From Megaleporinus macrocephalus (Eukaryota > Chordata > Actinopteri > Characiformes > Anostomidae), in contig CM038710.1 in assembly GCA_021613375.1 (NCBI GenBank), positions 28,087,763 through 28,151,762 on the forward strand: 64,000 bases of DNA, in the 5' to 3' direction. The notes beneath the pieces are model-generated. The model was not told the origin of the DNA and made no database searches. It saw only the letters and a list, made by a program, of their open reading frames with translations. Positions 1 through 15,100 of this stretch are shown one piece after another; the first letter of the stretch is position 1; every line of letters starts with the position of its first letter. Both the position numbers and the translations under genes were made by a program.

Positions 1-128
1 TACATGTTGCATCTTGATTTTAAGATGTCTTGCATGCCTGTATAGACTAAAATAGAACTTCCAGGTCTACAGTCAACCAGCTTTGTTCTTCATTCCTTGT
101 ACTCCCTGACTCATCTCTCCTCCCTTAG

Positions 129-3100
129 GGAAGTCTGCTCTCCTGCAGAAAGCCATTGCCGCCCAGATTAAAGCTCAGCTGGCCTTGCCTTGGCTTCCTC
201 CGTCCTGCAGACTGCCCCTCCACTGCAAAACGCAGGTATGACTGACCCTACTGTGTCTCTGTGTGTGTATATGTATATATAACTAATTCAAACACTTCTT
301 TTATTTAAAAACACACACGCATGCTTCTGAAATTACCTAAAATGATGTACTTTTAACAGAAATGTTTCACTTGTTGCAATAATTTAGTGGGAAATAATAT
401 AAAATTCAGTAAGTTACTTTTTCTCGTAAGTAAATTGTACTTTGTCAGAGTATGTACAGTATTGTCCAAAAGTCAGAATGTGTTTTTTGTTTTTTTTCCC
501 TGTCAGAATGGCCAATAAGTACAAGTTGTCATACATTTACAAAAGGTTACAGGAGTTTACAGTAATTATTAAAAGATATACAGAAAATGACACTCCTAAC
601 ACTTGCACCTGCTGGACCAATAAGCCTGTTAATATAACAGTACAACAGTAATATATATATAACAGTAGTCTATGTCTTTCAGAGAAATTCAAGCTCCACT
701 CAGCTCCACAGCTTAAGATCTGAAAAAAAATCTAAGTTTCTGTCCATCCTCTCGCTGTGGGATGACAGCTCTAGCCCATGTGCCTGAAAGCATGTGTAGC
801 TGTCAAAGAAGCCATTACTGAGGAAAGAAATACACAAAAAAATATTTGCAAATTAGACAAAGAAACCGCAGGTGTTCTCAGAACTCTTGGGTGTCCAGAC
901 CTCAACATTACATGTGATTGAGATTCGAAAATGTAGAAAATGCAATCAACTTCTAAAATTGAGCTTTGGAGGTCCCTGCAGATTTATATGATTTGATATT
1001 TTAATATTTTATATCCATATAAAACTCAAAGTGGACACACTAAATAGGAAAAAAAATACAAAAAATGTTTTGTATTTAGTGTGCATATGCATATATTTAT
1101 TTCCCTAAATATATATTGAGTTGATGCTCCTGTGTAACTTCTAGTAAATATTTCTGTTATTTTTTTCTTCAGTCAAAAAAAAAAAAAATTAAGTTGTACT
1201 TAATGGCTGCTTTGACTAGTAATTAAAAAACATGTAGGGTGGTGTGTCTTTTTTGTGGGATTCTATTTTAAAATTAATTAATGTGGTTTGATTTTATCTT
1301 CAGAGCCCAGGTCCGTGTCACAGTTTCCGTGCCCAGCCGCTTAGTGTCCCATACTCACTAAAAGGTCCCACCAAGAAACAGGCTAAAGGTAAGATTTATA
1401 TGGTATTTGCATTCCAGCCGTTATTACTACACCGCATGAGTGCACACGGATTAGCTATAACATTAAAACCACCTCCTCGTATGTACGCTCCGGGTCCATG
1501 CCCTCCGTGTAGGAGCACTTTGTAGTTCTACATTTACAGACTAGAGTTTATCTGCATATTTTGTAAGCCCCTTTTCAGGACCACCACAGAGCAGGTATTA
1601 TTTGGGTGATCTGACTTTACATCTGCAAAGTGGTCCAACAAGATAGGAGTGTCTAATAGAGTGGACAGTGAGTGGACACAGTGTTTATAAACTCAAATAG
1701 CATTGCTGTGTCTGATCCATGCGTACCAGCACAACACACACTAACACACCAGTACCATGTCAGCCTCACTGCAGTGCTGAGAGTGATCTTTCACCTGAAT
1801 AACACTTGCTTTGTGTTAGTCCTGTGGGGGTCCTGCAGAGAAACAAATACACTACAGACTACACTACAAAGTGTTCCTATAAGTTGAATGAAGCTGATAT
1901 AGTGGACAAGAAGGTGGTGTTGATGTTAAGGAGGATCAGAGGATGTCTTAGACAGTGAAAAATAATTCTGTAATATGTGTTTAAATTCCTCTCAGAGGTA
2001 AAAGAGTACTGGAGGGAGCATTTGCTGCCTGTGACGTCCCAGCCTTCCCAGCAAGCCTCAGTGCCTGCCTCTCTCTTGGAGAACCATGCCTCTGAACTCA
2101 GTGCAGCTCAGGAGTGGGAGAACGAGTGGAACAGTCAAGGCCTTCTGTCCAGACTCACTCCTGAGGTGTGTACGCACTCTATGTTCTTACATTGGGCAGT
2201 GAACTGACAGAGCTGTGAGCTTTCTTATTAAAGAATAGTTAAAAAAAAAAGTCGACCTTAAATGTTGCTCAGCCTGCCGTCTGAAGTTTGATGCTTCAAT
2301 TTTGCAATGGAGCTACCAAACACAGACTCTCTTATTGGGATTCTGACATGTCAGTGTTATCAGTAAGTGGACAGAAGTGCAGTACGTAGCTAAAACAGTC
2401 TAAATTCTCTCCATATTTGTATGGTGATTTAAACATGTGGCCTATACAATGTTAATAGTCGGTGTTAGACCAAACCTTAAGAGACCCCACTGCTCAAATG
2501 AGCAGCCTGATAATACGATGCATATCATGTTTACAGGGTTTACAGTGACTTATATTGCAATACTGTAAGCAAGGTTATATACTGCAATTTTTGTCATTAA
2601 TTCCTGGAAAACTGCCATGGTATAGAAAACACACCATATGTGTACATTTGCTAATGCTAATGTTAGGGGTGCGTCCTTGCACTACATATTTATGTTGGAG
2701 TGGGAAAAGTCTGATTGCTGAATATAGATTCCAATACTGCTATCTAGCTGTCGAGGATTTAAACACATAACAAAAAGTCTGCTTTAAATCTTTGCATGTA
2801 AAATTGATTGTGTTCTTGAGAATCAATACAGTATCACCAAACATAATATTGCGATACTTAAGTTCATCAGTATTTTTTTACACCTCCAGTTCTGTGGGCA
2901 TTTATCTGATTGCAGTTTCTTTGCACAGTTGTTAACTTTTACAATCATATGTTCTTGTTGTAACAAAGAAATTTTCCATCAAAAAAAAGAAAAATGCACT
3001 CACTGTATTACATTGTTACTTTATTAGCTTTATAGGACAGTGGTTAGTAAAGCTTATTCATTTGAACTGTTTCATCAGTAGGGAGGGACTGAACATTAAC

Positions 3101-6100
3101 AGCTAGGAAGCAAGATAGCTGATCAGCTAATTTAGCCACTGAGCTTCTACTTTAATTGTTGAATATATTGAACCAAAAAAGATAATTAGGTTGTTAATTG
3201 CTGCTGTTTACATGCCAATTAATCCTGAACTGAAATCTCATCATCATGACAGGCCCACTTTCTACTTTATTTTTCCTGCTTTCTTTCACCACTTAAATCG
3301 TTTTTGATCTGGCCCACTGGTGTTGACAGAGTTAAGCATCATGGGCCTTAAAGTTTATTGGGGTGAGAAGATAGATGTGTAGGAAACCTATTCAGGAAAG
3401 TAGAGTTTAGTTTACAGTTTAGTTGTGTTATGTTTAATATGTCCCATATAACCTGCTCTGTGTACAGAAATACAGTTTTAGGTTTTAACAGGTGAAGGCA
3501 GGCTATGTAAGTGCCACACAGTATGAAAACAAGGAAATTAATTTGATGCAAACTAAATAACTTTGGGACATCTGATAATTTTTTTAAATCATATTTTAAA
3601 TTGTTTTATGTATCAGTGATCTGTCTCTTGATTAAGTGAGGATCTGGTGATTTGACCAGTTAATATTTGGGTGATCTGATCAAAAAAGAAATTGGGTTGT
3701 ATTCAAGACCAGACTGAAATTTATAAAAGCTCCAATAACTTTTCAGTATTAGAAACATTTATACTGTAAAAAAAACTGTAAATGCAAAATAAAGAAACAC
3801 ACCAAATAATGTCTTTGTTTATCAACTGTATTTCCTTGATGTCAGGATTGGTAACTGATCGCTTTTTGTTTTGTTCTCATGCGGCTTTTGTTAATGTATG
3901 TAAATCTGAATTCTGTAAATGAGGTGAAGTTAATGTCTAAGTCAGTGACTAAGCTGTTGCTAATGTTCGTTTGTAGGATCAGCGTTAGGTTTACTCCAGT
4001 TCTTCCTCTTCAGTCATGACTCATAGATGAACATGTTAAAGAGGTACACAGTGATGTCCCTCACACTAGTCAGCATATATGGCTTCTCTGGGCCAGTCTG
4101 CTGTGCCCCCATGCTGACCTTTCACAACCCTGCTTGATATTCACTCTGTTTTCTAGTTACACACTGGCCTGTTGTCTGAGCTGTGGAAGGTATTCCTGTG
4201 CCCCAAAGTCAACAAGCGCTAATCCTGAACTGTCACTTATTAGCCTAAATGCCTGCAGTGTGTGGTGGATACTCTGGGTTATATTTACAGGATTAACCTG
4301 TAAATACTGTTTGGGGTACATTTGACCCATTTTGACATTTTAAGGCACTGAAACTGTGTAAAATTTTAAAGTCTTTATAACTTTTAGGGTTTTTTATTAG
4401 TATTACCCAAAATACAAAACTTTTGCCAACATTTTTGTGGTGCTGCTGAAAATTTTTAAACGTTTCTGGATTATTTACAGCCGGGTACCTGGTGGTGTTA
4501 AATGTTACAGGTTCACCAAGAGAACAATGAGACAGTAGAATTTTTTTCCTGACCACTTTAAAATTCAGCAATGAATGGGTGCTAAGAATGGCCCAATTGA
4601 AAAACATCTAGTCAGCAGTGGTCCATTGATGGACTGGGTAGTGGGGGGCTGAGTGGATGAATAGTCCACCAACGGTTGGGCTGCGGTTTGTAATTACAAG
4701 TAGATATTTCTGATGAAATGGCTGGCGTTCATATATGTGCAAATTCACTGAAATTCTTACATTTAATATTCTCCATCTTGGGCTAAGTGGACCCGTTTTG
4801 GGAAAGCCAGTGTCCTTTAAAAATGATTAAGGGATATAAACAACTTTTATTGCTTAATGTTTTTAAAAGTGGAGGTTTATCTTCTTGGAGAAGATAAAGA
4901 TGAGAGGCCTCAAAGTTTGGCTTACAGGCTAATTGTGGGGATGAAGGACTTTAAAGGATTACAACTGGCAGTATGTAAGGATTATTGGCAAGCTGCAGGA
5001 AAGTCGTCAGTAGACCTCAGGAAAGTTCTTCTGACTTAACAGGGGATTTCTAGAAGCACATTTTAATTTTGAGTTGTATGATATTGTGTGTAACCGGAGC
5101 AACAGTGGCTGTTTCTGTTTTTGAATAAATGTAACAGATCATTTCTTTTTCTTATCCAATGCTCATCTTAAAACCTTAAGTGTCATCTGATCTGGTGTGA
5201 TTTACACATTTTTCTCATTTAATAACTGCCTAGGTTTAAAGTTGTTTTAGGCCATGTTAGCATGTTACTGTAAAAGACTATATACACTCACACTTTTTTA
5301 TAAACACTTTACTAAAACTGGGTAGGGCTTCACTTTTCTCTCAAAACAGCCTCAGTTCAGTTCTCAGGGTTTTTTTCCAGTAGCATGGATTCCACAAGAT
5401 TGTTGGAAAATTATTTTGTCATGCAATTATGATTGCGTGATGCAGTTTGTACAGATTCTTCATGCTGTGAATCTCCTATAGGTGTTCTGTTGGATTCAGA
5501 TCCAGTACCTGATACAAACACTGAAGAACATTGATCTCATTCATGTTCATGTTAAGGAAACCAGACTGAGCCGACTTTTGCTTTGTGACATGGTGCGTTT
5601 GGATGTAGCTGATAGAAGAGCTGTAAAGGGACCACATGTCCAGCAACAATATTCTAATAGGCTGTGGCATACAAGAGTAGATTGATTAGTACAAAAACAT
5701 TTCCCACTCCGTTACACACCTCCACCAGCAGGTTGGGTCTATGGATTAATTCTGTTGGCCCCAAATTCTGACCCTACCATCTGCAGCCCTAAACAGAAAC
5801 TGACATTCATCAGACCAGCCTACGTGCTTCCAGTCCTCAGCTGTCCAGTTTTGATGCGCCTGTGGCCACTGCAACCTCAGCGTTCTCTTTTTGACTGACA
5901 GAAGTGAAACTCAATGTGGTCTTCAGCTGTTGTAGCCCATTCGCCCTAAGGTTTGACATGTTGTGCAAACCGGGATGCTCTTCATCTCAACATAGTTCTA
6001 CAGTGTGGTCGCTGTACTTACTGTCATCTATAACCAGTCCGGTCATTCTTTGTTGACCTCTCCTATCAGCAAGGCACAGAACAGCTGCTCACTTTGTTTT

Positions 6101-9100
6101 CTTAAAGTTTAATGACTGTGTTGTGTAAAAGTCGCAGGAGATCAGCAGTTATAGAAGTACTCAAACCAGCCTGTCTTTAACGAACAATCATACCACAATC
6201 AAAATCACTAAGAACACATTCTAATGGTTGATGTGAGCGATACCTGAAGCTACCTGATGCAGGATACAGCTGCTAAACCATCGGCTGATTTAGCTAATTA
6301 CATTAGTGACTAGGTGTCCAGGTGTTCCTGTTACGGTGCGTGCACATAGCCAACTACATGACCTATACACAACTGCAACCCTTTCACTTAGTGTCAGTAT
6401 GTGCATATTTAAACAAATTTTTATTTCTGCTACTGTTTATTTTTCTACTATGTTTTCCTTTATGTGCTGTGCTATGGTAGTTCTTTCTCTAAAATCTATA
6501 TTTTACTATGCTATCCAGTATTTTCTGCTGCCATCAGGCCAATAAAGATACAGTGCCAGTTCAAGTACTATCTGTCTGTCTGACTGTCATTCCATACATG
6601 CCACTCTTTCATTTTTATTCTAAATTCTGTCTCCACAACGTAGTCTGTTGATTCAAATGTCTCTGTTCCTCCCATATCTGCATAAAAAAACTATACTTTA
6701 TTCTAAATATTACACATTCTTTGCTGTATTAGTAATTGCTTTACCTGTTGAACAGTAAGCACACATCAGAGTCCTCTCACCTGTCTGGGGCGTATGCTAC
6801 TTTTGAACTGGATTGTTAACAGTGAAACATATCTCTGCTGAGTTCACCCATCACTGTCTTTCCTGCAGGACTACCGCTCCAGGAAACGAGCGCGGCTACA
6901 GAAGCGGATTGAGGAGCAGCTGAGGGCGGCTGCTCAGCCTAGGCCCGATGCCCAAGGCACCACACGTTCAACCTCTGACCTCGCTGAGCTGCTAAGTTCC
7001 TTCGGAGGGACGGCCACTGGGGGAGATGTCCTGACCAAAGGCACACGCTTCACCCACTCTGAAAAGTTCACCTTTACACAGGTACTCTTCATCTACTGCA
7101 TTGATCTGATGATTGCTTAAGTCCTGTTTCCTGTTTAAGATCATCTTTTTGTTCGAAAGTGTTCTCCTCAGCACTACTTAAAATTAAACCACCTTTTATT
7201 TCAGATCTTTCCCCCAATTGTTTAAAATCTGACTCTATTTGGAGACAGTTCATATCAAATGGTTTTGGTATAAAACTGATGTAATCATGCTAATAGTGTT
7301 GATCACTGACAAAAGATATCACAGAAACAGCCAACAGAGCAACATTTGCCAGGTACTTGCCCAACAGCTGGGCTTTTATCTAGGGTTGGCCTACACCCTG
7401 CATCATGACGAAATATAAACCAGAGATTATAGTTAAAATTACATCATAATAAAGCTTAGGCCATTCTAATTGCATTTCCAGCCACCTTGAAGAAAATTGG
7501 ATGATCCAGCCCGGCTAGCCCAGATTTCATTCTGTCCTCAGTCACCTTTGTTAGGGATTTTGGTGGCATTCTTCTCTCTGTCACCAGAACCCTACCTCTC
7601 TTTCACTGGGTTGCCCCCTCAAGTGTATGTCTTATATATATTTTACTTAGGCTACTGCTTATATTGAGTCTGCATACTCTGTCTTGTCTTCAACCTTTTT
7701 GATTTGTATTATTCTGTTTTAAACATTAGATAATGCAGGAGTACAAATATGTACATTTTCACTGTGCTATGTATATACTCACACTTATGATGCCTCCCTG
7801 TCTACTGCCCTTCAGTTAAAAACTGTATGGTATCTGTATTTTAAGAATGAGTGTTTTTAAAAGAGACTTATTTCCATGAGTTGCACCGATGTGCCACAGG
7901 GGGGCAGTATGGTTCTCTGCGTTCACTCCCTGCAGGCATGCTCTGCTTGTCAGATGAGAAAACAAATGACATTGTTGCCGACTATGGCTTTCCACAAAGA
8001 TTTTAAATTTGACTGTATTAATAAGTTGTAAAAAGCAGCCCCGCTCTCTGGCTTGCAGCTTTTCACATGAGTCTGGAGTAACACAGTGACACTTTCATAG
8101 TTTAAAAGGAAAGCTAGGACTAGCAAATAAGTTAATAACATCCATGTGGTCATGATGACAGAGAGTTTAAAATCCAACACACACACTTACAAACACACAC
8201 ACACACACAGACACAAAGAGAGAGAGGGAGAGAGAGACAGTAAGAGCACTGGACTCTGGATGATCTTAAAAGTCAGGTTTGGAAAACAGCTCTTGAAGGT
8301 CAGTAGAAAAACTTGGGGCCTCGAAATAAAGTCGTATGAAATCTATATAAGCTCACCTACTACTCGAGTACTAGCACTCGAGAACCCATTTTAGTTCTTC
8401 CCCAAATTCACCTTCCTTCTGAAACTATGGCCGTGCTAACTTGTACAAAGATTTTAAAAAGCGGTACATTAACGAATATGGTGGATCACATTTTGGTAAC
8501 ATTAACTTTACCATAAAAACACACATTTACAAATACACAGATCAGCTTCAACCGCTCTATAAGTGCTCAATTTAAACACTGCAGTAAGTGTTTTAGGTCT
8601 TTGCTATGTTAACAGTTTACTATCGGTATTAGTATATTAAAGCTCATATCAAATCATAATTTTGGTATCAAAACTAATATACAGGGTAAAGTTATTTTTT
8701 TTTGTTTGTTTTTTTTTAAGGTGTGCACTTTATTTACTGAAGTAAATGTTCTTGGATGAAGGGATCGAGTGAATGCAAGTGTGCACTTAAGTAGCTTGGA
8801 GCATAGAAATCACATGAACTAATGCATTTCCTATTTCAATCATGAGAATTGCCTCCAGCACGCCTAGTGTGACTGTATCCTCTCAATTATGAGGTTGGTT
8901 AGTAGTCGAATTATAAATATTACTGCATACAAGCAAGTTTTCACTAACAACTGTAGCTTTAAACTGCCAAAGCAACTTAACAAGTACTTTTAATTGTGCA
9001 ACTGTGTATACAGTATGATAATATATACCCAAATTAATAACTATTAACTGATTTTTTGCATGACAACAATGAGAGTATGAAAAAATAGCAGTGATATCAC

Positions 9101-12100
9101 TGTAAATCACAGTTGCACATCACCATTAAATGTAATAGTTAAGTTGCTTTTGCAGTTTAAAGCTACAGTTTGAGTTGTTAGTAAAAACTTGCTTGTATGC
9201 AGCAATGTTAATAATTTGGCTACTAACTGACACCCATCCTCGTTATGAACTATTAGAGAAATAGCTTGTAGCATTACAAGCAGCATTACTAAAACTCTGG
9301 GATACTTTCTCACTACATTTTTGCGCTTGTTCCTCCCTCTCCTCTTTCAATAAATGGTAGGAAACCGTTCCAGATTTTATTTTCCAACACTTATTTTGTG
9401 ATGGCATGGATGTACATTCAGATTAGCTCTACCCAAATATTTATTTTTGTGTCTTATGTCTTATTTCTTATATAATGAGTTGTCGCTACCTATGTAATTT
9501 CAATAAAATTGACTTAAATTAAATGTAAAGTTTTTGGAGACAATATACAAAATAATAATAATAAAAAAAATATAATAATAATAATAATAATAATAATAGT
9601 AAGCCTTATTTAGCTCATTTCCATCTACACAGGCCTGATTAAATTCCAATTCTAGTAAATAAACACATAACTAACTCATCCTGAATCACAGAAGATGCAC
9701 ATCAGCTGTATTAGTCATTTAACAGTACTTCCTCCTCCTCTGTATTTGCCCTGGGTCTACATATGACTGTGCAAAAGGTTTTATTTTTAATTCTCTGTTA
9801 AACACACTGGATTATGTGTAAAACAGTCATTTTTAAAAAGCGTAGAAATTTACCCTGTAGCTGGAATTCAGACACAGCTGAGACTCATCTAAGCATCCAA
9901 GGTCACATCTGTTTTGCGGCGTTGCACTAACATACTTGAAACGTCTGTGTTTTGCAGGAGCCTGAAAAAGCAGCCCAGCAGATGGCAGCAGCAGCAAGTG
10001 CACTGCCCAGCTCGCATCAGTCAGAGGAGGACCTGAAGGCCCAGCAGGAGGCGGAGCTCTCAGACCTGCAGCAGCAGCTGCAGCAACTGTCAGTGCAAAT
10101 GGAAGATGTGGGCGGAGACATCAGACAGCTTACAGTGTCCATTCATCAGGTAATGATGCCTGCTCGTTTTAAAGAAGTTATTTTGAAAGTGATGTAATCT
10201 GCTTTGATGTTTAAGAGGTCTTAAGTGGAGCACTCAGCACTGTTTTACTAAAGCAGAAGTTAGCAATCTATGTGTGACCACCAGAGAAACATGTGCCTCA
10301 GTGTCCGAATACAGAATAATGGCTAATTTACACACTTGTGCTGTTCCATGAAAGGCTTGTTCACACTTTGAAAATAAAATATAAGTTACGCAGACTGCAC
10401 TAGAACTGAATAGTAAAATCATATGCCTGTGGATCTCTCACTGGTTTAACGTGCCCTCCACCACATCTCACCATATCCCCCAAGAGGAGTCCTTGAATCT
10501 GTATACAGGACTTTTAAATTAACATCACACCCCTTGGCGTAGTCTGGCACCCATTACTTCTGCGTATTGTATGTTACCCGTCTTTTGCTTCTTCAGTCTC
10601 CCCCCCAGCCACCCCCCAAAGCAGAAAAACTTCATATAATAACATGTTGCTCATTGTATAATGTGTAGGCTTTTGTGTGGTCATGTGTTTGTTAGGTGTC
10701 GGATGAACTGAAACAGAGAGAGTTAAGCAATTCGGAGAAAGAGGACACAGTCAAGGTGAAGAAACAGACTATTGACCTCCTACCAGATGCTGAGAACAAC
10801 CTGGTCAAGTTGCAGGTAGTGGATCCATCCTTATGAACTATAATCTAAAGATGTATTGATTTGTCTGCGTTGCTGATTCTCCGTGTGCCTGTGTTTCAGG
10901 GCTTGGTGGAAGCTAGCGCTAAGCGAGTGGTTCATTTGGCTTCGCAATGGGAGAAACATAGAGCACCACTTATTGACGAACACCGTCGACTCAAAGAGCT
11001 CTGCAGTAATCGAGAGGTATAGCCACCGTGCCACGTTTTGTTCTTCTATATTAGTGTCTGTAAAATTCCTGTACTACTGATAAAAGCTAGTTGTTTCTTA
11101 AATGTGTGCATGTTTAAGACACTTAACAGGAATTCCACTGGTTTTTAAAGTTCCTGCATTCGATAGCTGTGCTGTCATTCAGAGTAATATGATGTGAAAT
11201 GTTTATTTATAGAGAAATTTACAAACTCATATTACATTATATTGTAATTTTACAGTACGGTAATCTAGCATAGTATAGTAATTTAATTTTATTAATAGTA
11301 AGTATTTAACACCACCAGTTATCACATTCCTTCTAAGATTTTAAAATATAAGGTTGATGATGGTGAAATAGTGGAAAGTCTAAAAACATTAGTTTTTTTT
11401 GGAGCCTAATTTGTCTTACTCTGCATGTCTGTCATTTTTTAATTTTAAAAGCTATATTTTTGTCTCAAACTGTCGCAAAACATTGCTTCTAAGGCATTAC
11501 TCAACTTATTTAATTATTCAGTGTAATAACTTCCTTTTGAGGTAGATTCTAGATGCTTTAAATACTTTGGATGACTGGAGTATTTTACTTCAAACCCCTC
11601 TATATGACTTTGCTTATATCACTTTATACTAGAGATCGACCGATATGGGTTTTTCTATAGCTGATGCTGACGTTTAGAGGTCAGAGTCAGCCGATGGCCG
11701 ATATGGGCTGCCAATTTTTTTGGCCGATTTTTAGGGCCGATATCTAGAAGTTTTCTGCTTTATTTGTTGCTAAAATGTCACACTGTTAATAAGAAAAAGT
11801 GGATGCACAACATTTCTGAACTTAATTTAAACCTAATTTATTGAACACTGACTTAAGTAGAAAAAAATAAATATTTTTATCTGCCTCCCAAAAAACAGTA
11901 TGACCATATTACTGCTGAAAGAGTGTAACACATCTCTTCATACCCACAACTAACAAGTTATTAAGAAGTGCATTGAAAGATACTTCCACATACTTTGCTG
12001 CAGTTACACAGAGTGCACGCTCGGGTTTTTATCGCGTTATAGTAAAATTGCAGTTCTTTAAGGTGGATTGGGCGCTCGGAGAGAGAGAAAAAGAAACTGT

Positions 12101-15100
12101 GCGCACGACGCAATAGAGAGAGACACGAAAACAGAGCGCACAACACGCAAGAGAGAAATAGAAACAGCGTGCGCGATACTAGAGGGAGAGAGGACGCGAG
12201 AGACTGATATGCTGTAATGACTGTTCTCATTACTCTTTCTTTAGTTCCGTTTGGTTCCAGTGCTGGAAGCTGAGTAATATCTGGGAAGCTCTGGCTGCTC
12301 CGAAGAGACTCGCTGTTCAACAATCACCTATGAATGTGTGTCTTACACTAGAGCAGTTAGCTTTAGCCCCGGAGCTAAGCAGTAAAACATCCGCTCTGGT
12401 TCACGTCTACGGCCGTAACTGGGAACACGAAACCGCCTCATTAAAAATGTCACTGTTCGCTATAAATTATTAATTTTCACTTGTTAGGCCGAACAGTTCC
12501 AAAAGGTTTCCGCCTGGGGTCCTTCACATGCGGCAGCAGCACGTTTCACTGCAACAATAACACAGGGCTGCCCGCGGACGTGCCTGACTTTAAATCGGCA
12601 CTACGAAACACTGATATCGACCGATGCCGATATATTAAAAAAATGCCAAATATCGGCCAAACTCTAGTTTATACCTTTTGTTTTTTATGCCTTTTGGATA
12701 ATAACTACAATTAATACTGGGCCTCTGAGAGAAGAGAGTTGTAAATGGTTATATAAACATTCAAAATAACTGCTTACTATTGTCTATAAATTCTTAAGAA
12801 AGTTCCTTTACAGTATGCATGAACACCATGTCTTCATATTGTTTGAAAACCTGTGTGTATATGTGTGTCCACACACAAAAAAGACCACTTCTTACATCTG
12901 TCACTAGATGGAATCCTCCAGGAAGTTATCTGAAATCAAGGACCTCCATGATAAAATCCGCTATTCTGCTGAGGAGGCCAAAAAGAAAGAGAGCCTGTAC
13001 AAGCAGCTGGTAGGAAACAGTGCTTTACTTGCATTTTTCATTGCCTCTGCCTTTTATGTCAGCAGTACATCATTCTCTCGTAGAACTTGTTCTTAGCTTC
13101 TTCTCGTGTGTTCCTGTTACAGATAACAGAGTACGAGACTTTGCCTAAAGATGTCTCTCGCTCAGCCTACACTATGAGGATCCTTGAGATTGTTAGCAAC
13201 ATTAAGAAACAGAAGGAGGAAATCACAAAGGTTATTTTATTCATTTATTCACTGTCTGTTAGTGAGACCATACAAAGTAGAGGACTTACATATATTCTAC
13301 CATTTAGAAAAAATGAAATGTGCATGTGTGTATGAAATTATTCTGATGTCATGCTGGTACTATGTTGTTATCATTTAACACATATATTTATATATTTAAT
13401 GTCCTAAAAATGTACAAAATAAATTAAAATACTGAATAGAATATCTAACAGTATCTTTCTGGGTGTAGTTCATAGTATTTCTGCTTACTGTGTGAATGCG
13501 TATTATTTGATATGGTACTTTATCTGACAGATGTCTCCTTAAAGTGACAAATGTCGTTTGTTCATGACAGATTTTATCAGATACTAAGGAGTTGCAGAAA
13601 GAGATTAATGGACTGACAGGAAAGCTCGACAGAACGTTTGCTGTAACAGATGAATTGGTTTTTAAGGTGAGTCCTCAGTAAACACTAAACGTTTAAAGGA
13701 ACTGAAGCAGTTTAGGTGGAAAGAGAATCCTGTAAATGCTCAATCTGTCTTTTGTTTTGTTTGTTTTTAAACAGGATGCCAAGAAGGATGAATCTGTTCG
13801 CAAATCTTATAAGTACCTGGCTGCCTTACATGAGGTGAGGCATCAAGTTGGTGGGCGAATGTGTCTTCTGCAGGCATGCTCACTAACAGAACACAGCAAG
13901 AAGTAACAATCATAAAAGTAAATAGGGGTGGCTGAGATGCTGGAACTGTGGATATTGTGTCTGGCTGCTGAATGGCGTGACAGAGCTTTCCGTCACATTT
14001 GCTCGTTCCGGGTTTGCGCTTGCTGACATATGGCCCGGTTGTTTTCTGCTTCGTCTCCCGTGAAGCTGCATGCAAAAGCAGAGTTTTAGCTCCTGAATGA
14101 GAGAATCATTCCGTTCTCCTTTCGCTTTTCCTGAGTGGAAAGCACCCGGCACAGTTTCACAGTATTTCATTAGAAGAAAATAACTTTTTTGATTGCTGTT
14201 CTGCTCTGATTTTTGAGCTAATGTTTTAAAAAATCATCTCTCTGCTTGTGTGTATAGATTTGATGTAGTAAGTCGCATTTGTAGCCTTTCTAGGAGGAAA
14301 CAGAAACAGTACAGCAGCAAAACTGGAAAGATAAAAACACTCTGGATTACTACAAGCATGGTTGCCCAACTGTTCTTAAGAAGAAAAAATCATCTACATA
14401 GTTGTCACCAAAGATTCTGACAGTCACCAGTGTTTTCTTATTTAGGATTTATTTTTGGGTAAGAACAGAATCTGTACACACAGTGAGGACAGTTCTGCGT
14501 GTAAAAATACATAAATCTGACATTTTCTTAGGACCTTTCTTAACAATAGTTTTAGTAATAAGATATTAGCTACTGAGCTCCTTATTATGCAGCATAATAT
14601 AAGGGAAAATTAAACATTGACAAAAAATACTGTAACAATATGTTAATGATGTATTACAAATATTATATAATATACTTTATATATTTTATATATATTTATG
14701 AAAAAATGCATCCAGTCGATTCCTTCTTGCAGAGCTTTTTTGATTTGTTATAGCACTGATTGTTATTTGGAGGCTCAGTACAGTTGGTCTAAACCTTCCC
14801 TCAGAAGCATGTAATTGGTCAGTGTTGTTGAAATACTGACTAAAGTACTGGTATTTACTGCATGGATTCAGTAAACCACATTATGATGTAATGATATCAA
14901 TAACTCATATTTCACTCATTTAAGATGCGAACAGATTTATTTATACCATAACTGTCATATGCATACTGAACAAACCTGTGGAATATAAAACAAGGCACTG
15001 AGAACACTTATTGTATGTTTAATTGTAGACAATTAAGCTTATACCTTCAGTTTTAACATATTAATACATTTTATTAATAAACATTTACTTTATTTAACAT

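Noticed and set aside
11961..12323. 120-codon minus frame inside the hAT-like element
   Set aside because: No BED zinc finger or hAT dimerisation motif; serine/leucine-rich translation of a GA-rich stretch.
13910..14170. Overlapping minus frames in a ccdc22 intron
   Set aside because: No similarity to any family I recognise and no splice context; ordinary chance frames.
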